From the NCBI GenBank assembly GCA_021777475.1, contig JAJYDM010000005.1:1-50283 (forward strand): 50,283 nucleotides of DNA, read 5' to 3'. The notes beneath the pieces are model-generated. The model saw only the letters and a list, made by a program, of their open reading frames with translations, did no database searches and was not told the DNA's origin. The translations under genes were made by a program, and so were the position numbers. This DNA is from Actinomycetes bacterium. GTDB lineage: Bacteria; Actinomycetota; Acidimicrobiia; Acidimicrobiales; Acidimicrobiaceae. This document shows, one piece after another, positions 9,275 through 18,295 of this stretch; position 1 is the stretch's first letter, and every line of letters begins with the position of its first letter.

Positions 9275-10561
9275 TCAGACGGATGCCTGCCGCACTCCAG
9301 GGCGCGCTTTCAACTTTTCCGGCACCGACTCTATGAACGCCTGGTCTCTTGGAAGCACTACCGAGGCCGACCGTACCCTGTGGTGGGCCGGGTCAACGCC
9401 CTCAGGTATCTTCCCCTCCTCACGCAGCGCAATCGCTGCTTTTCGCAGCTTTGCGCGCGCTTTGATAATTCCTGCATCAGTAGTTGCCAGCCGCTCCTTG
9501 GTGCGGTCGACAATGGGCCCCATACTCTCTTGAAGTGATGCATCCTGAATCGCGATGCCACCCACTCCAGAAAAAGTCTCTCCGCGCTTCTGGGCATCAC
9601 GGTCCATCAGATAGTCGTTGCTCTTGTTTCTGACCGGTATGTAGGTTCCTGGTATGTTCTCGCTATGCACGCCAAATCCGTCCTTCATCGCCTGACGCTC
9701 GGCTGCGGTTAGATCCCTCACCGGCTGATAGTCGAATGTGTAGACCCAGCAGTTTTCGTCATCGATGGGTATCCAGAAGTGGCCGTGAAGCGGATGGTCT
9801 CCCCTCGGGGGAACCATTGTGAAGCTGGGCATCAACCATGGTGTGATGCGCCAATAGTAAGAGTCGTCGTCTGCGTTGCGGCGGGCACCTATGTACAGTC
9901 CTCCGTCAGTTTCCACCACCTCAAAGTGTGGCTTTAGATCCCCGAGATTGTACTTGTTCCCTTCAGCTCCCTTGAATAATGGGTCATTGTTCAATCCGCT
10001 CGAGTGAAGCCAGGAAACGTGACTGGAATCGATCCCTCCTTCCAGCGCCTGCAGCCAGTTTGACTCCTGCAAACGCTTGGAGGTGAAAGTCTGAGTAGAT
10101 GGAACCAGGGCAAACTCATATTCCGGAAATGGCGGAGTCTTATCCTGATCGCCCATGAACGTCCATAGGATGTCACCAATCTTGACGAGTGGATAGGACT
10201 TCAGCTTCACATTGCTGCAAAATCTGCTGTTTGACGACTCCGAGGGCACCTCGACGCACTGGCCGGTTACGTCGTATTTCCATCCGTGATAAGCACAACG
10301 AAGGCCGTTCTCTTCGTTTCTACCAAACCAAAGCGACACACCTCGGTGGGCACAAAACTCGTCGATCAATCCGTAGCGGCCTTCGGAATCCCGGAATCCC
10401 AACAGCCGCTCCGAGAGGATCTTGACGCGAACCGGAGGACAGTCATTCTCGGGAAGCTCCTCAGCAAGCAAGGCAGGAATCCAATACTGCCGAAACAAGT
10501 CGCCCATTGGTGTCTCTGGACCGGTCTGAGTCAGGAGCTCGTTGATTTCCTGTCGAAGCAT
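9275..10561 (-). CDS. Rieske non-heme iron oxygenase, phthalate-4,5-dioxygenase/O-demethylase (Pht3/LigXa) type
   Basis: 428 residues. The Rieske [2Fe-2S] ligands are C70, H72, C89 and H92 (CAHRG through CAYHGW). The mononuclear iron site is visible in D178-x2-H181-x4-H186 (GGIDSSHVSWLH). The start, NELLTQTGPETPMGDLFRQYW, is typical of the phthalate 4,5-dioxygenase/aromatic O-demethylase subgroup with separate reductase. No reductase gene is seen near it. It could hydroxylate phthalate-like acids or demethylate methoxy-aromatics; sequence alone does not settle this. First gene of an operon with the unknown and PanB-like genes. Confidence 0.85.
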   Translation of the reverse strand: MLRQEINELLTQTGPETPMGDLFRQYWIPALLAEELPENDCPPVRVKILSERLLGFRDSEGRYGLIDEFCAHRGVSLWFGRNEENGLRCAYHGWKYDVTGQCVEVPSESSNSRFCSNVKLKSYPLVKIGDILWTFMGDQDKTPPFPEYEFALVPSTQTFTSKRLQESNWLQALEGGIDSSHVSWLHSSGLNNDPLFKGAEGNKYNLGDLKPHFEVVETDGGLYIGARRNADDDSYYWRITPWLMPSFTMVPPRGDHPLHGHFWIPIDDENCWVYTFDYQPVRDLTAAERQAMKDGFGVHSENIPGTYIPVRNKSNDYLMDRDAQKRGETFSGVGGIAIQDASLQESMGPIVDRTKERLATTDAGIIKARAKLRKAAIALREEGKIPEGVDPAHHRVRSASVVLPRDQAFIESVPEKLKARPGVRQASV

Positions 10562-10966
10562 TCTTAATTCCTTTCGCGAGCCAATTGGTGAAAAGTCAAC
10601 TGTAAGTGAGCGTATTTTCGCTGAAGCTGAAACTACGAATTATTCTACCATTACCCCCAAATTCACAATGGTGATTCACCCAACGAATTTAAGCTGAGAT
10701 TCTGCCATGCAGACACACTCTCCAAACTGGTCCGCCCATATCTGAATGAAATGCTGCTGAAAACTCAATCACAGGGTCCGGCAATTCTGGTGCCAGAAAG
10801 TCAAGCATCTTTCACAACTGAAAACTGAAACACCCTAATGTAGTGAAAGAACGCCAAATCAGTAGCCGATCCGGAAAGACCAACTCTCTTCAACTTGCCC
10901 ACCCTATATCATGACACCTTTGCCGCACAATGGCTTTTTGGCAATCCAGCAAAATCCTTACAACAA
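10562..10966. other. Intergenic region with Rieske-operon promoter
   Basis: About 400 bases between the Rieske start and the end of the ligJ-like gene. It contains the shared element at 10652-10662 and, just beyond it on the minus strand, TAGAAT as a possible -10. A small inverted repeat TTCTGG-TG-CCAGAA lies at 10785-10798. No gene seen. Confidence 0.5.
10652..10662 (-). promoter_or_regulatory. Shared 11-bp element ATTTGGGGGTA upstream of Rieske operon
   Basis: Reads ATTTGGGGGTA on the minus strand, preceded by GTGAA; an identical 11-mer in the same orientation lies at 13924-13934 upstream of the alcohol-dehydrogenase/ligK/ligJ operon. Both sit about 75-100 bases before the first start codon. 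Candidate activator site. Confidence 0.45.
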
Positions 10967-11992
10967 CTATCGGCCCTTGGCCTTTAGCTGCGCATCCAGG
11001 CGGGGATAAACTCGGCGAACGTTTAGTTCAAATACGCGGCGCGTGTCTCCATCAGACAGGTTCAGGGCGTCTACGTACCTCTTCGTATCATCCCAAAACT
11101 GGCCCGTCTCCGGATCCTTCACATTTGGAACCGCACCAAGCATTTCCGAGGCAAATAGGATGTTGCCAAGATCGATCACCCTGGTCAACAAATCAATTCC
11201 CGCCTGGTGGTAAACGCAGGTGTCGAAAAACACGTTACCCATGACGTGCTCAATGACCGGTGGCCGCTTCAGTCTCTCCGCGAGACCGAGGTACCGGCCC
11301 CAATGATAGGGTACTGCACCTCCGCCATGGGGAATTACAAAGCGCAAGTCTGGAAATCTCGAAAACAGGTCACCCTCGATGAACTGCATGAACGCAGTCG
11401 TGTCGGCATTGAGATAGTGTGCGCCCAGCGCATGGAAATTCTCGTTACATGAACCGGACACGTGAATCATTGCAGGAACGTCAAGCTCCACCATCGCCTC
11501 ATAAAGAGGAAACCAGTACTCATCTGTCAACGGTTTGGATGTCCAAAAACCTCCCGATGGGTCGGGATTGAGGTTACAGCCCACGAATCCAAGCTCCTCG
11601 ACACATCGGCGCAACTCTGCAATGGAACTCTTGAGATCTCCGCCCGGCGTCTGCGGCAGTTGACAAACCGCAGCGAAATAATCCGGAAAGAGCATGACCA
11701 CTCTGTGAATAAGGTCGTTATTTGCACGCGCCCAAGCCTGCGCCGTGGCTGGATCGGTCACGTGATGAGCCATCGCTGATGCTTTGGGAGAAAATATCAT
11801 CATGTCACTCCCCCGCTCGCGCAAGACTCTCAACTGATTGTCCTCGATACTTCTTCGTATAGCCTCATCGCTGATTACTGCCGGAGAGGGCTCGGGCAGT
11901 GTCGGATCGGCAAGCCGTGCGAGTTGGGCATCACGAAAACTCTGATGCTCGTCAGGCGTCGTCGTATAATGGCCATGGCAATCTATGATCAT
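10967..11992 (-). CDS. ligJ: 4-Oxalomesaconate hydratase-like amidohydrolase (LigJ type)
   Basis: About 341 residues of the amidohydrolase-2 family. The N-terminus MIIDCHGHYTT with the HxH metal pair is characteristic of LigJ/GalB-like hydratases; further metal-site regions are seen in MIHVSGS and VIPHGGGAVPYHWGR. LigJ hydrates 4-oxalomesaconate to 4-carboxy-4-hydroxy-2-oxoadipate in protocatechuate 4,5-cleavage and gallate catabolism. An alternative ATG 9 bases upstream (12001) is only 2 bases from AGGAG, so the internal ATG at 11992 is preferred. It lies directly after ligK, whose enzyme uses its product. Decarboxylases of the same superfamily (ACMSD-like) are the main alternative. Confidence 0.82.
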   Translation of the reverse strand: MIIDCHGHYTTTPDEHQSFRDAQLARLADPTLPEPSPAVISDEAIRRSIEDNQLRVLRERGSDMMIFSPKASAMAHHVTDPATAQAWARANNDLIHRVVMLFPDYFAAVCQLPQTPGGDLKSSIAELRRCVEELGFVGCNLNPDPSGGFWTSKPLTDEYWFPLYEAMVELDVPAMIHVSGSCNENFHALGAHYLNADTTAFMQFIEGDLFSRFPDLRFVIPHGGGAVPYHWGRYLGLAERLKRPPVIEHVMGNVFFDTCVYHQAGIDLLTRVIDLGNILFASEMLGAVPNVKDPETGQFWDDTKRYVDALNLSDGDTRRVFELNVRRVYPRLDAQLKAKGR

Positions 11993-12018
11993 TTGGTACA
12001 TATCTCCTAGTGCTTATC

Positions 12019-12035
12019 GAGCCCAATCAGGGCTC
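12019..12035 (-). other. Small hairpin between ligK and ligJ
   Basis: GAGCCC and GGGCTC form a 6-bp stem with a 5-base loop overlapping the ligK stop codon. No T tract follows. It may adjust downstream expression or protect the mRNA end. Confidence 0.3.
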
Positions 12036-12723
12036 ATTCGGCGGCCAGCTCATCGATGTAGATCAGACCTTCTTTGATCAGGCGCTCACGCATATTGTGA
12101 AAGTCAAGACCCAGCTCACCCGCCTGGTAACGCGCACGCGAAACCGCCTCTTTTTTTTCTCGGGCAATGGAGGCTTCAAGTACAGTTGCCGCCTTGAGCC
12201 GCGGAACTACAACTACCCCGTCGTCATCTGCGACGATTACATCCCCAGGTTGGACCAGTTGCCCGGCACACACTACGGGAACATTAACTGAACCAAGCGT
12301 CTCTTTCACCGTTCCTGTAGCGGATACACACTTCGACCAGACAGGAAACCCCATTTTTTCAAGCTCGGCCACGTCGCGGCAACCCGCATCGATAATGAGC
12401 CCGCGTACACCACGCGCATGCGCCGAAGAAGCGAGAAGTTCACCAAAATATCCAGCATCAGATGGTGAAGTTGGCGCAACAACTAAGATGTCGCCTTGCT
12501 GGCACCACTCAAGTGCCACATGGATCATCCAGTTATCGCAAGGAGCCACACTCACAGTTATCGCGCTTCCGGAAATTCGTGTTCCCTTGAAAATCGGATC
12601 GATGTATGAGTAGAGCAGACCAGTTCGATCTTGGGCCTCATGTATCGTAGCTACCCCGATACTTCCCAGTAGATCCACCACCTTTGGATCTGCTCGGCGT
12701 ATGTTCTTGACAACTACCGGCAT
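12034..12723 (-). CDS. ligK: 4-Carboxy-4-hydroxy-2-oxoadipate aldolase (RraA family, LigK type)
   Basis: 229 residues of the class II HMG/CHA aldolase group of the RraA fold. Diagnostic stretches are [39 protein letters not shown] and [14 protein letters not shown], the last holding the Arg-Asp pair used for pyruvate and metal binding. [11 protein letters not shown] and [12 protein letters not shown] are also typical. The reaction splits 4-carboxy-4-hydroxy-2-oxoadipate to pyruvate and oxaloacetate. It lies 6 bases after the alcohol dehydrogenase stop and just before ligJ, forming a coherent lower-pathway operon. Confidence 0.88.
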   Translation of the reverse strand: MPVVVKNIRRADPKVVDLLGSIGVATIHEAQDRTGLLYSYIDPIFKGTRISGSAITVSVAPCDNWMIHVALEWCQQGDILVVAPTSPSDAGYFGELLASSAHARGVRGLIIDAGCRDVAELEKMGFPVWSKCVSATGTVKETLGSVNVPVVCAGQLVQPGDVIVADDDGVVVVPRLKAATVLEASIAREKKEAVSRARYQAGELGLDFHNMRERLIKEGLIYIDELAAE

Positions 12724-12729
12724 CGACCC

Positions 12730-13848
12730 CTACTCCTCTCTGCCCAACCAAGGCATCAACGATACGTGGATAACATCCGGCTCGCCACCACCAACCGCCT
12801 TTATGGCTCGGTCCACCTCTGCGAGCCCAAAGCGGTGGGTCGTCAAAAGATCAAGTGGAAAACGCTTCGAGGCAAGCTGTGCAAGCGCAAGCTCGCACGC
12901 CAAATAGCTGTGGCCACGCGCACTCTTAATCGTTATCGCCTTTTCGGTGAGCTTCTTTAGTGGAAAATCAGGAAAGGCCGCAATCTCGCCCTGAACCAGA
13001 AGGGTTCCTTCTCTTCGCTTCAGAGCATCGATTCCCAACAGCATCGGGGTGACACCCGCTCCAGAAGTGCAGTCAAGGACAACATCCACACCCTGTCCGC
13101 GGGTAATCTCTGTAACGCGCTCAAGCGCGTCCTCGGCCTGCACGTCTATCACATAGTCGGCCCCCAGGATCTTCGCCAGATCCAGCCGGGCCTTATCTCT
13201 GGTGGTCCCGGTTACGATCACCAGCGCAGCACCCGCCTGCTTGCACGCGACCGCCTGCGAAAGCCCTTGTTGACCCGGACCTTGTATCAAAACCGTCGAA
13301 TTGTAGCCAACTTTTGCATCCAAGAGCGCCCACTGAATGCCGTTCGACATGGGAGTAACGATTCCTGCCAACTCAGCCGAAACGCCGTCAGGAACCTTGT
13401 GAATTACAGCATTCCATGGAAGATACATGTACTCAGCAAAACCGCCCCAAAGATTGAACCGGTTCTCCGCCGAGGTATACCCATATCGGCGAGCGTCAGG
13501 ATTCGTCCGCCAGTCCGTGCCCTCGCAGTGGCGGTACTCGCCGATGTGGCACCACTGGCAATTAAAGCAGCCGACGTAGTGCTCGACAAAGATGCGGTCG
13601 CCATTTTTGACACCTTTGCGGTCCATGAATTCCTGGCTAGCATTGGTGACAATTCCAATGTTCTCGTGACCCATAATAACTGGCCCTTCGATGGCAGGTT
13701 TGGAATATAGCTTCACATCCGTACCACAAATACCAGCAACTTCAACCTTCATAAGAGCACTACCCTCAGGAATTTCAGGCATAGGAAATTCCCGCAGTTC
13801 GGTCTTGCCTGGACCGGTTCTGACCGCCGCCAAAACGTTATTCTTCAT
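12730..13848 (-). CDS. Zinc-dependent medium-chain alcohol dehydrogenase
   Basis: 372 residues. Catalytic zinc region GICGTDVKLYS and GHENIGIV; structural zinc cysteines in CFNCQWCHIGEYRHC; cofactor-binding IQGPGQQGLSQAV near residue 190. Likely oxidises an alcohol or diol with NAD(P). It is the first gene of the operon with ligK and ligJ, so it may act on a ring diol, a benzyl alcohol or a pathway intermediate. In phthalate pathways the dihydrodiol dehydrogenase is usually of another family, so that role is uncertain. Confidence 0.85.
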   Translation of the reverse strand: MKNNVLAAVRTGPGKTELREFPMPEIPEGSALMKVEVAGICGTDVKLYSKPAIEGPVIMGHENIGIVTNASQEFMDRKGVKNGDRIFVEHYVGCFNCQWCHIGEYRHCEGTDWRTNPDARRYGYTSAENRFNLWGGFAEYMYLPWNAVIHKVPDGVSAELAGIVTPMSNGIQWALLDAKVGYNSTVLIQGPGQQGLSQAVACKQAGAALVIVTGTTRDKARLDLAKILGADYVIDVQAEDALERVTEITRGQGVDVVLDCTSGAGVTPMLLGIDALKRREGTLLVQGEIAAFPDFPLKKLTEKAITIKSARGHSYLACELALAQLASKRFPLDLLTTHRFGLAEVDRAIKAVGGGEPDVIHVSLMPWLGREE

Positions 13849-13923
13849 CGCCTATCCTTGCTGTGTGTGTGATGACGCCTTATACTTTCGTTGAATTGAC
13901 AGCCTAGTGAGCCTTAAGATGCC

Positions 13924-13934
13924 TACCCCCAAAT
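13924..13934 (-). promoter_or_regulatory. Shared 11-bp element ATTTGGGGGTA in divergent promoter region
   Basis: Identical 11-mer and orientation to 10652-10662, again preceded by GTGAA within a few bases. It lies in the 220-base region between the divergent alcohol dehydrogenase and decarboxylase-like genes, 76 bases before the former. Probably a common regulator site for both aromatic operons. Confidence 0.45.
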
Positions 13935-14070
13935 AGCTTCACCATACTGGCAATATCGATCATTCACATTGCTAAAATCCGTCTTATCACAACTGGAATA
14001 AGCCTCTCATCACATCAGAAATATTCCTCAGGTCACTTAAATAAACTTGATCAACGAAGGGCAGAAAGTC

Positions 14071-15018
14071 ATGGAAAAGGTGCGCCTTAGCGCAGTTAGT
14101 CGGACCCAGGGAAACAATGAGTCCCTGAAAAACGGGGCAGTCACCCCAGATCGTTTCGAATTAGACTTTGAAGAGGTACCGATCCTGGTTCACGCCTTTA
14201 GACGCATGGTTCGCGGACTTGAATGGGACGTGTGCGAAATGGCAATCACTACGTACATTTGCGCAAAGGCTCATGGTAAAGCCTTCACTGCCATCCCTGT
14301 GTTTCTTGTTCGAGGATTCCATCACAACGCGATTCTCTACAACATCAAGTCGGGAATCCACTCTCCCAAAGATATAGAAGGCCGCAGGGTCGGAGTAAAC
14401 CGCGGATACACCGTTACCACTGGGGTCTGGGCACGGGGAATTCTCGAGGAGGAGTTCGGTGTCAACCTCGACAAAGTGACATGGGTCCTTTCGGGCGACG
14501 AGCACGTGGCCGAATATGTGCCTCCTGCGAATGTGGTCTCCATGGAGCAGGGAAAAACCCTTGAAGAAATGCTGATTTCAGGCGAGATTGACGCAGTGAT
14601 CGGTGTCGAGGTGGACCACCCTGACGTAGCGCCATTAATTCCCGATCCCGACGCGACCGCGTACGACGCTCTGCGCACTCGCGGGCTCTACCCAATCAAC
14701 CACACCGTGGTTGTCAAAGATGAACTACTTGAAAAGTACCCTGGCCTTGCGGCCGACCTCTTCGGCGCCTTCGCCCGCGCAAAACAACTCTACGTCGAAA
14801 AATTGCGGACTGGAGGAATCGAACAACCAAATGCCGCCGATCGAATGTACGCAAAGGTCATGGAGATCACTGGAGCTGATCCCCTGCCGTACGGAATCGA
14901 GCCAAACCGCGCAACTATTGAAAACCTACTTGACCACGCCATTCACCAATCAATAATCACCAAACGTCCATCAATCGAGAGCCTGTTCGCCAAATCAACC
15001 GCAAATTTATTGGCATGA
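14071..15018 (+). CDS. 4,5-Dihydroxyphthalate decarboxylase-like protein (periplasmic-binding fold)
   Basis: 315 residues from the ATG at 14071 (GAAGGG 9 bases upstream; the open frame extends to a TTG at 14047). It matches the Pht5/OphC type, which adopts a solute-binding-protein fold but is cytosolic: EVPILVHAFRRMVRGLEWDVCEMA, then FLVRGFHHNAILYN and GRRVGVNRGYTVTTGVW. No signal peptide. Known members decarboxylate 4,5-dihydroxyphthalate to protocatechuate; others of the family are uncharacterised. Its stop overlaps the start of the isomerase-like gene (ATGA), so the two are coupled. Confidence 0.8.
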   Translation: MEKVRLSAVSRTQGNNESLKNGAVTPDRFELDFEEVPILVHAFRRMVRGLEWDVCEMAITTYICAKAHGKAFTAIPVFLVRGFHHNAILYNIKSGIHSPKDIEGRRVGVNRGYTVTTGVWARGILEEEFGVNLDKVTWVLSGDEHVAEYVPPANVVSMEQGKTLEEMLISGEIDAVIGVEVDHPDVAPLIPDPDATAYDALRTRGLYPINHTVVVKDELLEKYPGLAADLFGAFARAKQLYVEKLRTGGIEQPNAADRMYAKVMEITGADPLPYGIEPNRATIENLLDHAIHQSIITKRPSIESLFAKSTANLLA

Positions 15019-15524
15019 CTATGGAAGCGGCACAACTGGAGCACCGACCTCGCACAATCGCGATTGCCGCCGATCACAATGGCGTGGAAATGAAGTTGTA
15101 CTTGATTGGGGAGCTCACCGAGCTTGGATATGAGGTTGATAATCGAGGGACCAATGGGTCCGAGATAATAGACTATCCTTTCCTGTGCGCCGACGTGGGT
15201 AGTCAGGTTTTGAGCGGACATGCGGACCGCGGGATCATAATCGGCGGCAGCGGCATGGGAGAGCACATAGCGTGCAACAAACTCCGTGGGATCCGGGCCG
15301 GACTATGTCGTACGATATTCGACGTCGAAATCTCCCGGGGAAACAACAACTCAAATATTTTGATACTCGGTGCCAAAATCATCGATAACGAACTCGCCGC
15401 GGAACTGACTAAGGCATGGCTAACAGTGCCATTTAAAGGCGGAGTTCACCAACAGCGCATCGATCAAATTGCCAAAATGGAAGACGGCACAGGGCTTGGC
15501 CCACTCCCAGAAGGCACTACCTAA
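15015..15524 (+). CDS. RpiB/LacAB-family isomerase (mycobacterial type)
   Basis: 169 residues. It follows RpiB: IAIAADHNGVEMK at the start, then a GGSGMGEH loop where E. coli RpiB has a catalytic Cys. Mycobacterial RpiB has the same GGSG-x-GE loop and uses the Glu (E83 here) as base. The usual product is ribose-5-phosphate isomerisation, but the gene is translationally coupled to an aromatic decarboxylase-like gene, so an aldose-ketose-like or keto-enol isomerisation of a pathway intermediate (for example oxalomesaconate tautomers) is possible. Its 3' end overlaps the convergent hydrolase gene by 8 bases. Confidence 0.8.
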   Translation: MTMEAAQLEHRPRTIAIAADHNGVEMKLYLIGELTELGYEVDNRGTNGSEIIDYPFLCADVGSQVLSGHADRGIIIGGSGMGEHIACNKLRGIRAGLCRTIFDVEISRGNNNSNILILGAKIIDNELAAELTKAWLTVPFKGGVHQQRIDQIAKMEDGTGLGPLPEGTT

Positions 15525-16377
15525 CATCTTGGAGTGAACCTAAAAACTCAAGTATCCGTGGAGGCGCGGTTGCCTCGGTTTGCTCACTCACAGGCACATC
15601 CCAGTATTGCGACTGGGGCAAACATTCTTGAAGATAGCGTGCCGCCGATGTGGCATGCGAAGAATCCTGTCCAGGCACAACAAGTGCGGGAATATCCAGC
15701 AGCATCAGATCCTCAGGCTCAGGACCGGGAACAGTATCGCGGTTGAAGAGGGATCTAACAATTCCTCCGACGATGTTCAAGTACCGTTCCGGCTTCAACT
15801 GGACATATGCGTTTGCAAACGAAGGGTCATTTCTGATTACTGTAACCCAAGGTCCAACCCGAGGATCTTGAGAGAAGCTCTTATCGTGACAGTGGGCAAG
15901 TTCCACCACGCTTTCCAAACCATTTTCTGCGACGTAGGCCATGTGCCGATTGAGGCGTGCGTGTTGTGCTATCCGGTATTTTGGTCCTCCCGCTGGGGAA
16001 AACAGCACCATACTCAAGACCATTTCCGGATTAGATACGGCCAATGCCACAACCGAGGAACAGCCAACACATCCACCCATAAGGTGCGCCTGAGAAAAGC
16101 CCAGATGGTCGAGCAAACCCTTTCCCTGAGCAGCATAGAGTTCCCACCCGATGCGCTCGACCCGTCCACCGGAAAACCCGGATTCCCTGCGGTCAAAGAT
16201 GATACAGGTATAGCTGGAACTCAAGTGCTCAAGTAAATTCAGCCGGCGATAAATCGAGAAGGCTCGCCAGTTATCCAAAGCGGAGTCAAATCCGCCTGGA
16301 GAGAACATCAGTATTGGCGGTCCAGAACCAACGATATCGTACCGCGTTTTGATTCCTCCAATATTGACAATCTCCAT
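15517..16377 (-). CDS. Alpha/beta hydrolase with cysteine nucleophile
   Basis: 286 residues. The nucleophile elbow reads MGGCVGCS, so Cys103 replaces the usual Ser. The oxyanion region is FSPGG near residue 26. The acid and histidine candidates are in VVPGQDSSH, where Asp and His are close together. Cysteine nucleophiles are known in dienelactone hydrolases, suggesting lactone or activated-carbonyl chemistry. It converges on the decarboxylase/isomerase pair, next to LigJ/LigK, so hydrolysis of a ring-cleavage lactone such as a pyrone is a reasonable guess, not shown. Confidence 0.8.
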   Translation of the reverse strand: MEIVNIGGIKTRYDIVGSGPPILMFSPGGFDSALDNWRAFSIYRRLNLLEHLSSSYTCIIFDRRESGFSGGRVERIGWELYAAQGKGLLDHLGFSQAHLMGGCVGCSSVVALAVSNPEMVLSMVLFSPAGGPKYRIAQHARLNRHMAYVAENGLESVVELAHCHDKSFSQDPRVGPWVTVIRNDPSFANAYVQLKPERYLNIVGGIVRSLFNRDTVPGPEPEDLMLLDIPALVVPGQDSSHATSAARYLQECLPQSQYWDVPVSEQTEATAPPRILEFLGSLQDVR

Positions 16378-18295
16378 AAAAGCCCTCCATTAGGCAGCAC
16401 TTCTAAGGCCCGAAATGACGGGTCGAAAGTCCTCGCAGACACACGACAGCCTCACCCCGGCGTCCACTTTCGGCCAAATGAAGCACTTGCACTTATTGCC
16501 GGGACCGTCTATCGAATACCGATCGTAGCTGCTCGAGCTAAAGAGCAAGCACTCCTTCGAAATCAGACCCTTCAATCGCACGAGGAAGTTGCGGTAGCAT
16601 CGCCATGGATCGACGGGCCAGTAGGTCAAGGAGTTATCACCTCCACCGGAGAGAAGCAAAGTGACGGGTCCCCAGGGTTTGAGAGCAAACGCATCCACTG
16701 CACCGTCGACGAACTCGTTGAACCGCCGACGGCATCCTCACCCGCGATAACCCCACTCAAGTCCGCCAGCAATTCCGCTTGACGGGGCCTCGAATCTGAG
16801 AGAAGCCTCCCGAACCCCTTGTTGGAATTGCCTATTCCCAACAGAGAAAGACTGAGCCACCCCTTTACAGCCATCACCCATATTACGGGTACGCAGAGGT
16901 CCTCCTCGATGTGGCCAGACGGGGGCTAAACCAGCTCGCCGTTTTGCTTTACACCGATCCTGGGATTGGTAATTGAAGATCGTGACGGAGTCGCCTAATT
17001 CCCGCGGACAGGTTACTACCTGCATTTTGAAAAAACCACCTCCAACTTCCACCCACTTGGCATGCAAAATAAAAAGGCTAAGGATGAGGTTATAAACGCC
17101 ATTGCCACGACGTTTCTGCTCCTCATTGGATTTCAAGAGCGACTGTGAATGTGGTTTCCATCCATCGTTCTCAACGGCAAGATCGAATTCACCTACCGGA
17201 ACAGCTCCATCAACAGACCAGATGTCTTAATTGTCTCGCCAAACGCCGTTATCATTGCCCTCAGATCCAACGATTTCGATATCTCCTCGTTGAGTGAAGA
17301 CGACGAAGTGCGTGTAGCCGTGGGTGTTTGAGTAACTGTACATAACGTAGTCCCTTGACGACTGCTCCTCGAGAACTGCCGAGATCTGATTGCAAATTAT
17401 AAAAACGCACGACTAACTCAGCACCACAACTGACGGAGGAAGCTCGCGGAAGTTCACGACTCAATCTGGAGCACATGAAGAAATCAGGCAGAACAGGCCA
17501 AAAACGTGTCCCCTCTATCAACCGCCCGGCCTGCATCAGATGTCCGGCAATTGTCAAGAACTACGATCAGGTTCGCAAAGTTGGCGTGGCTACCCTGTGG
17601 GCACTGCGGATCTGGAACGTCGATCTCTCCTACCGCCATGCTGGAGTACAACTTGTAACGGCTGCACAGATCGGTATTTACCTGGCGGCGGTCCCTGCAC
17701 AAAAGGGAACATGAAGACTGGTTATTGATTTCCAACACGATAGTGATCTCATGCTTGGCTCCTGCGCTCTAAAGGTGGCCCCGAAATATAACCTGCCTAT
17801 CCCTGTGGTAATGGATGACAACTGAGCCCTTGAGTGCGACAAAGGACACTAGCGACAGGCCGCCCTACAACAAAGAACCTCTCTCGACAGGTCAAACCAT
17901 GGAACGCAGATCGACGACCAACGCCAGACTTTGCTGCGCACGTTCGATAATTCGACTCGTGGACTAAAGTCCTAACCTCAGATCCTGTTCAGGCGAGCGA
18001 CACGATACAACACGCGGCTGAACATGTCTCGACCAACGGGACGGCCGGCCCTGGTCAGCGTGGCCTGCCAATCCAAACGGATCGCTCAGAAGCCGTATCG
18101 CCCAAAGTCCGGAGTAAGACGATCTCGTTTCATCCAGATGTCGAAGATTCGGGGAGAATATCCAAATGCCCGGCAGATCCCAACGTCACGCGATAGTTTA
18201 AGATTCTCCGGCACCTCCCTATTTGAAATCTTGTCTCTCAAAATCGAATAACATCTGCCAACGGTGGTGGGAACAGCCATTCCTTGCGCACTTGC
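16378..18295. other. 1.9-kb stretch without a convincing gene, possibly decayed
   Basis: No frame over about 130 codons and none matching a family. A plus-strand frame at about 16480-16780 reads in a protein-like way (ALALIAGTVYRIPIVAARA, then EEVAVASPWIDG) and another at 17149-17331 (FTYRNSSINRPDVLIVSPNA), each soon ending in stops, which suggests remnants of genes. No transposase or terminal repeat was recognised. Confidence 0.45.

Noticed and set aside
14071-15018. ABC-transporter solute-binding protein
   Set aside because: It has the binding-protein fold but no signal peptide or lipobox, and matches 4,5-dihydroxyphthalate-decarboxylase-like proteins.
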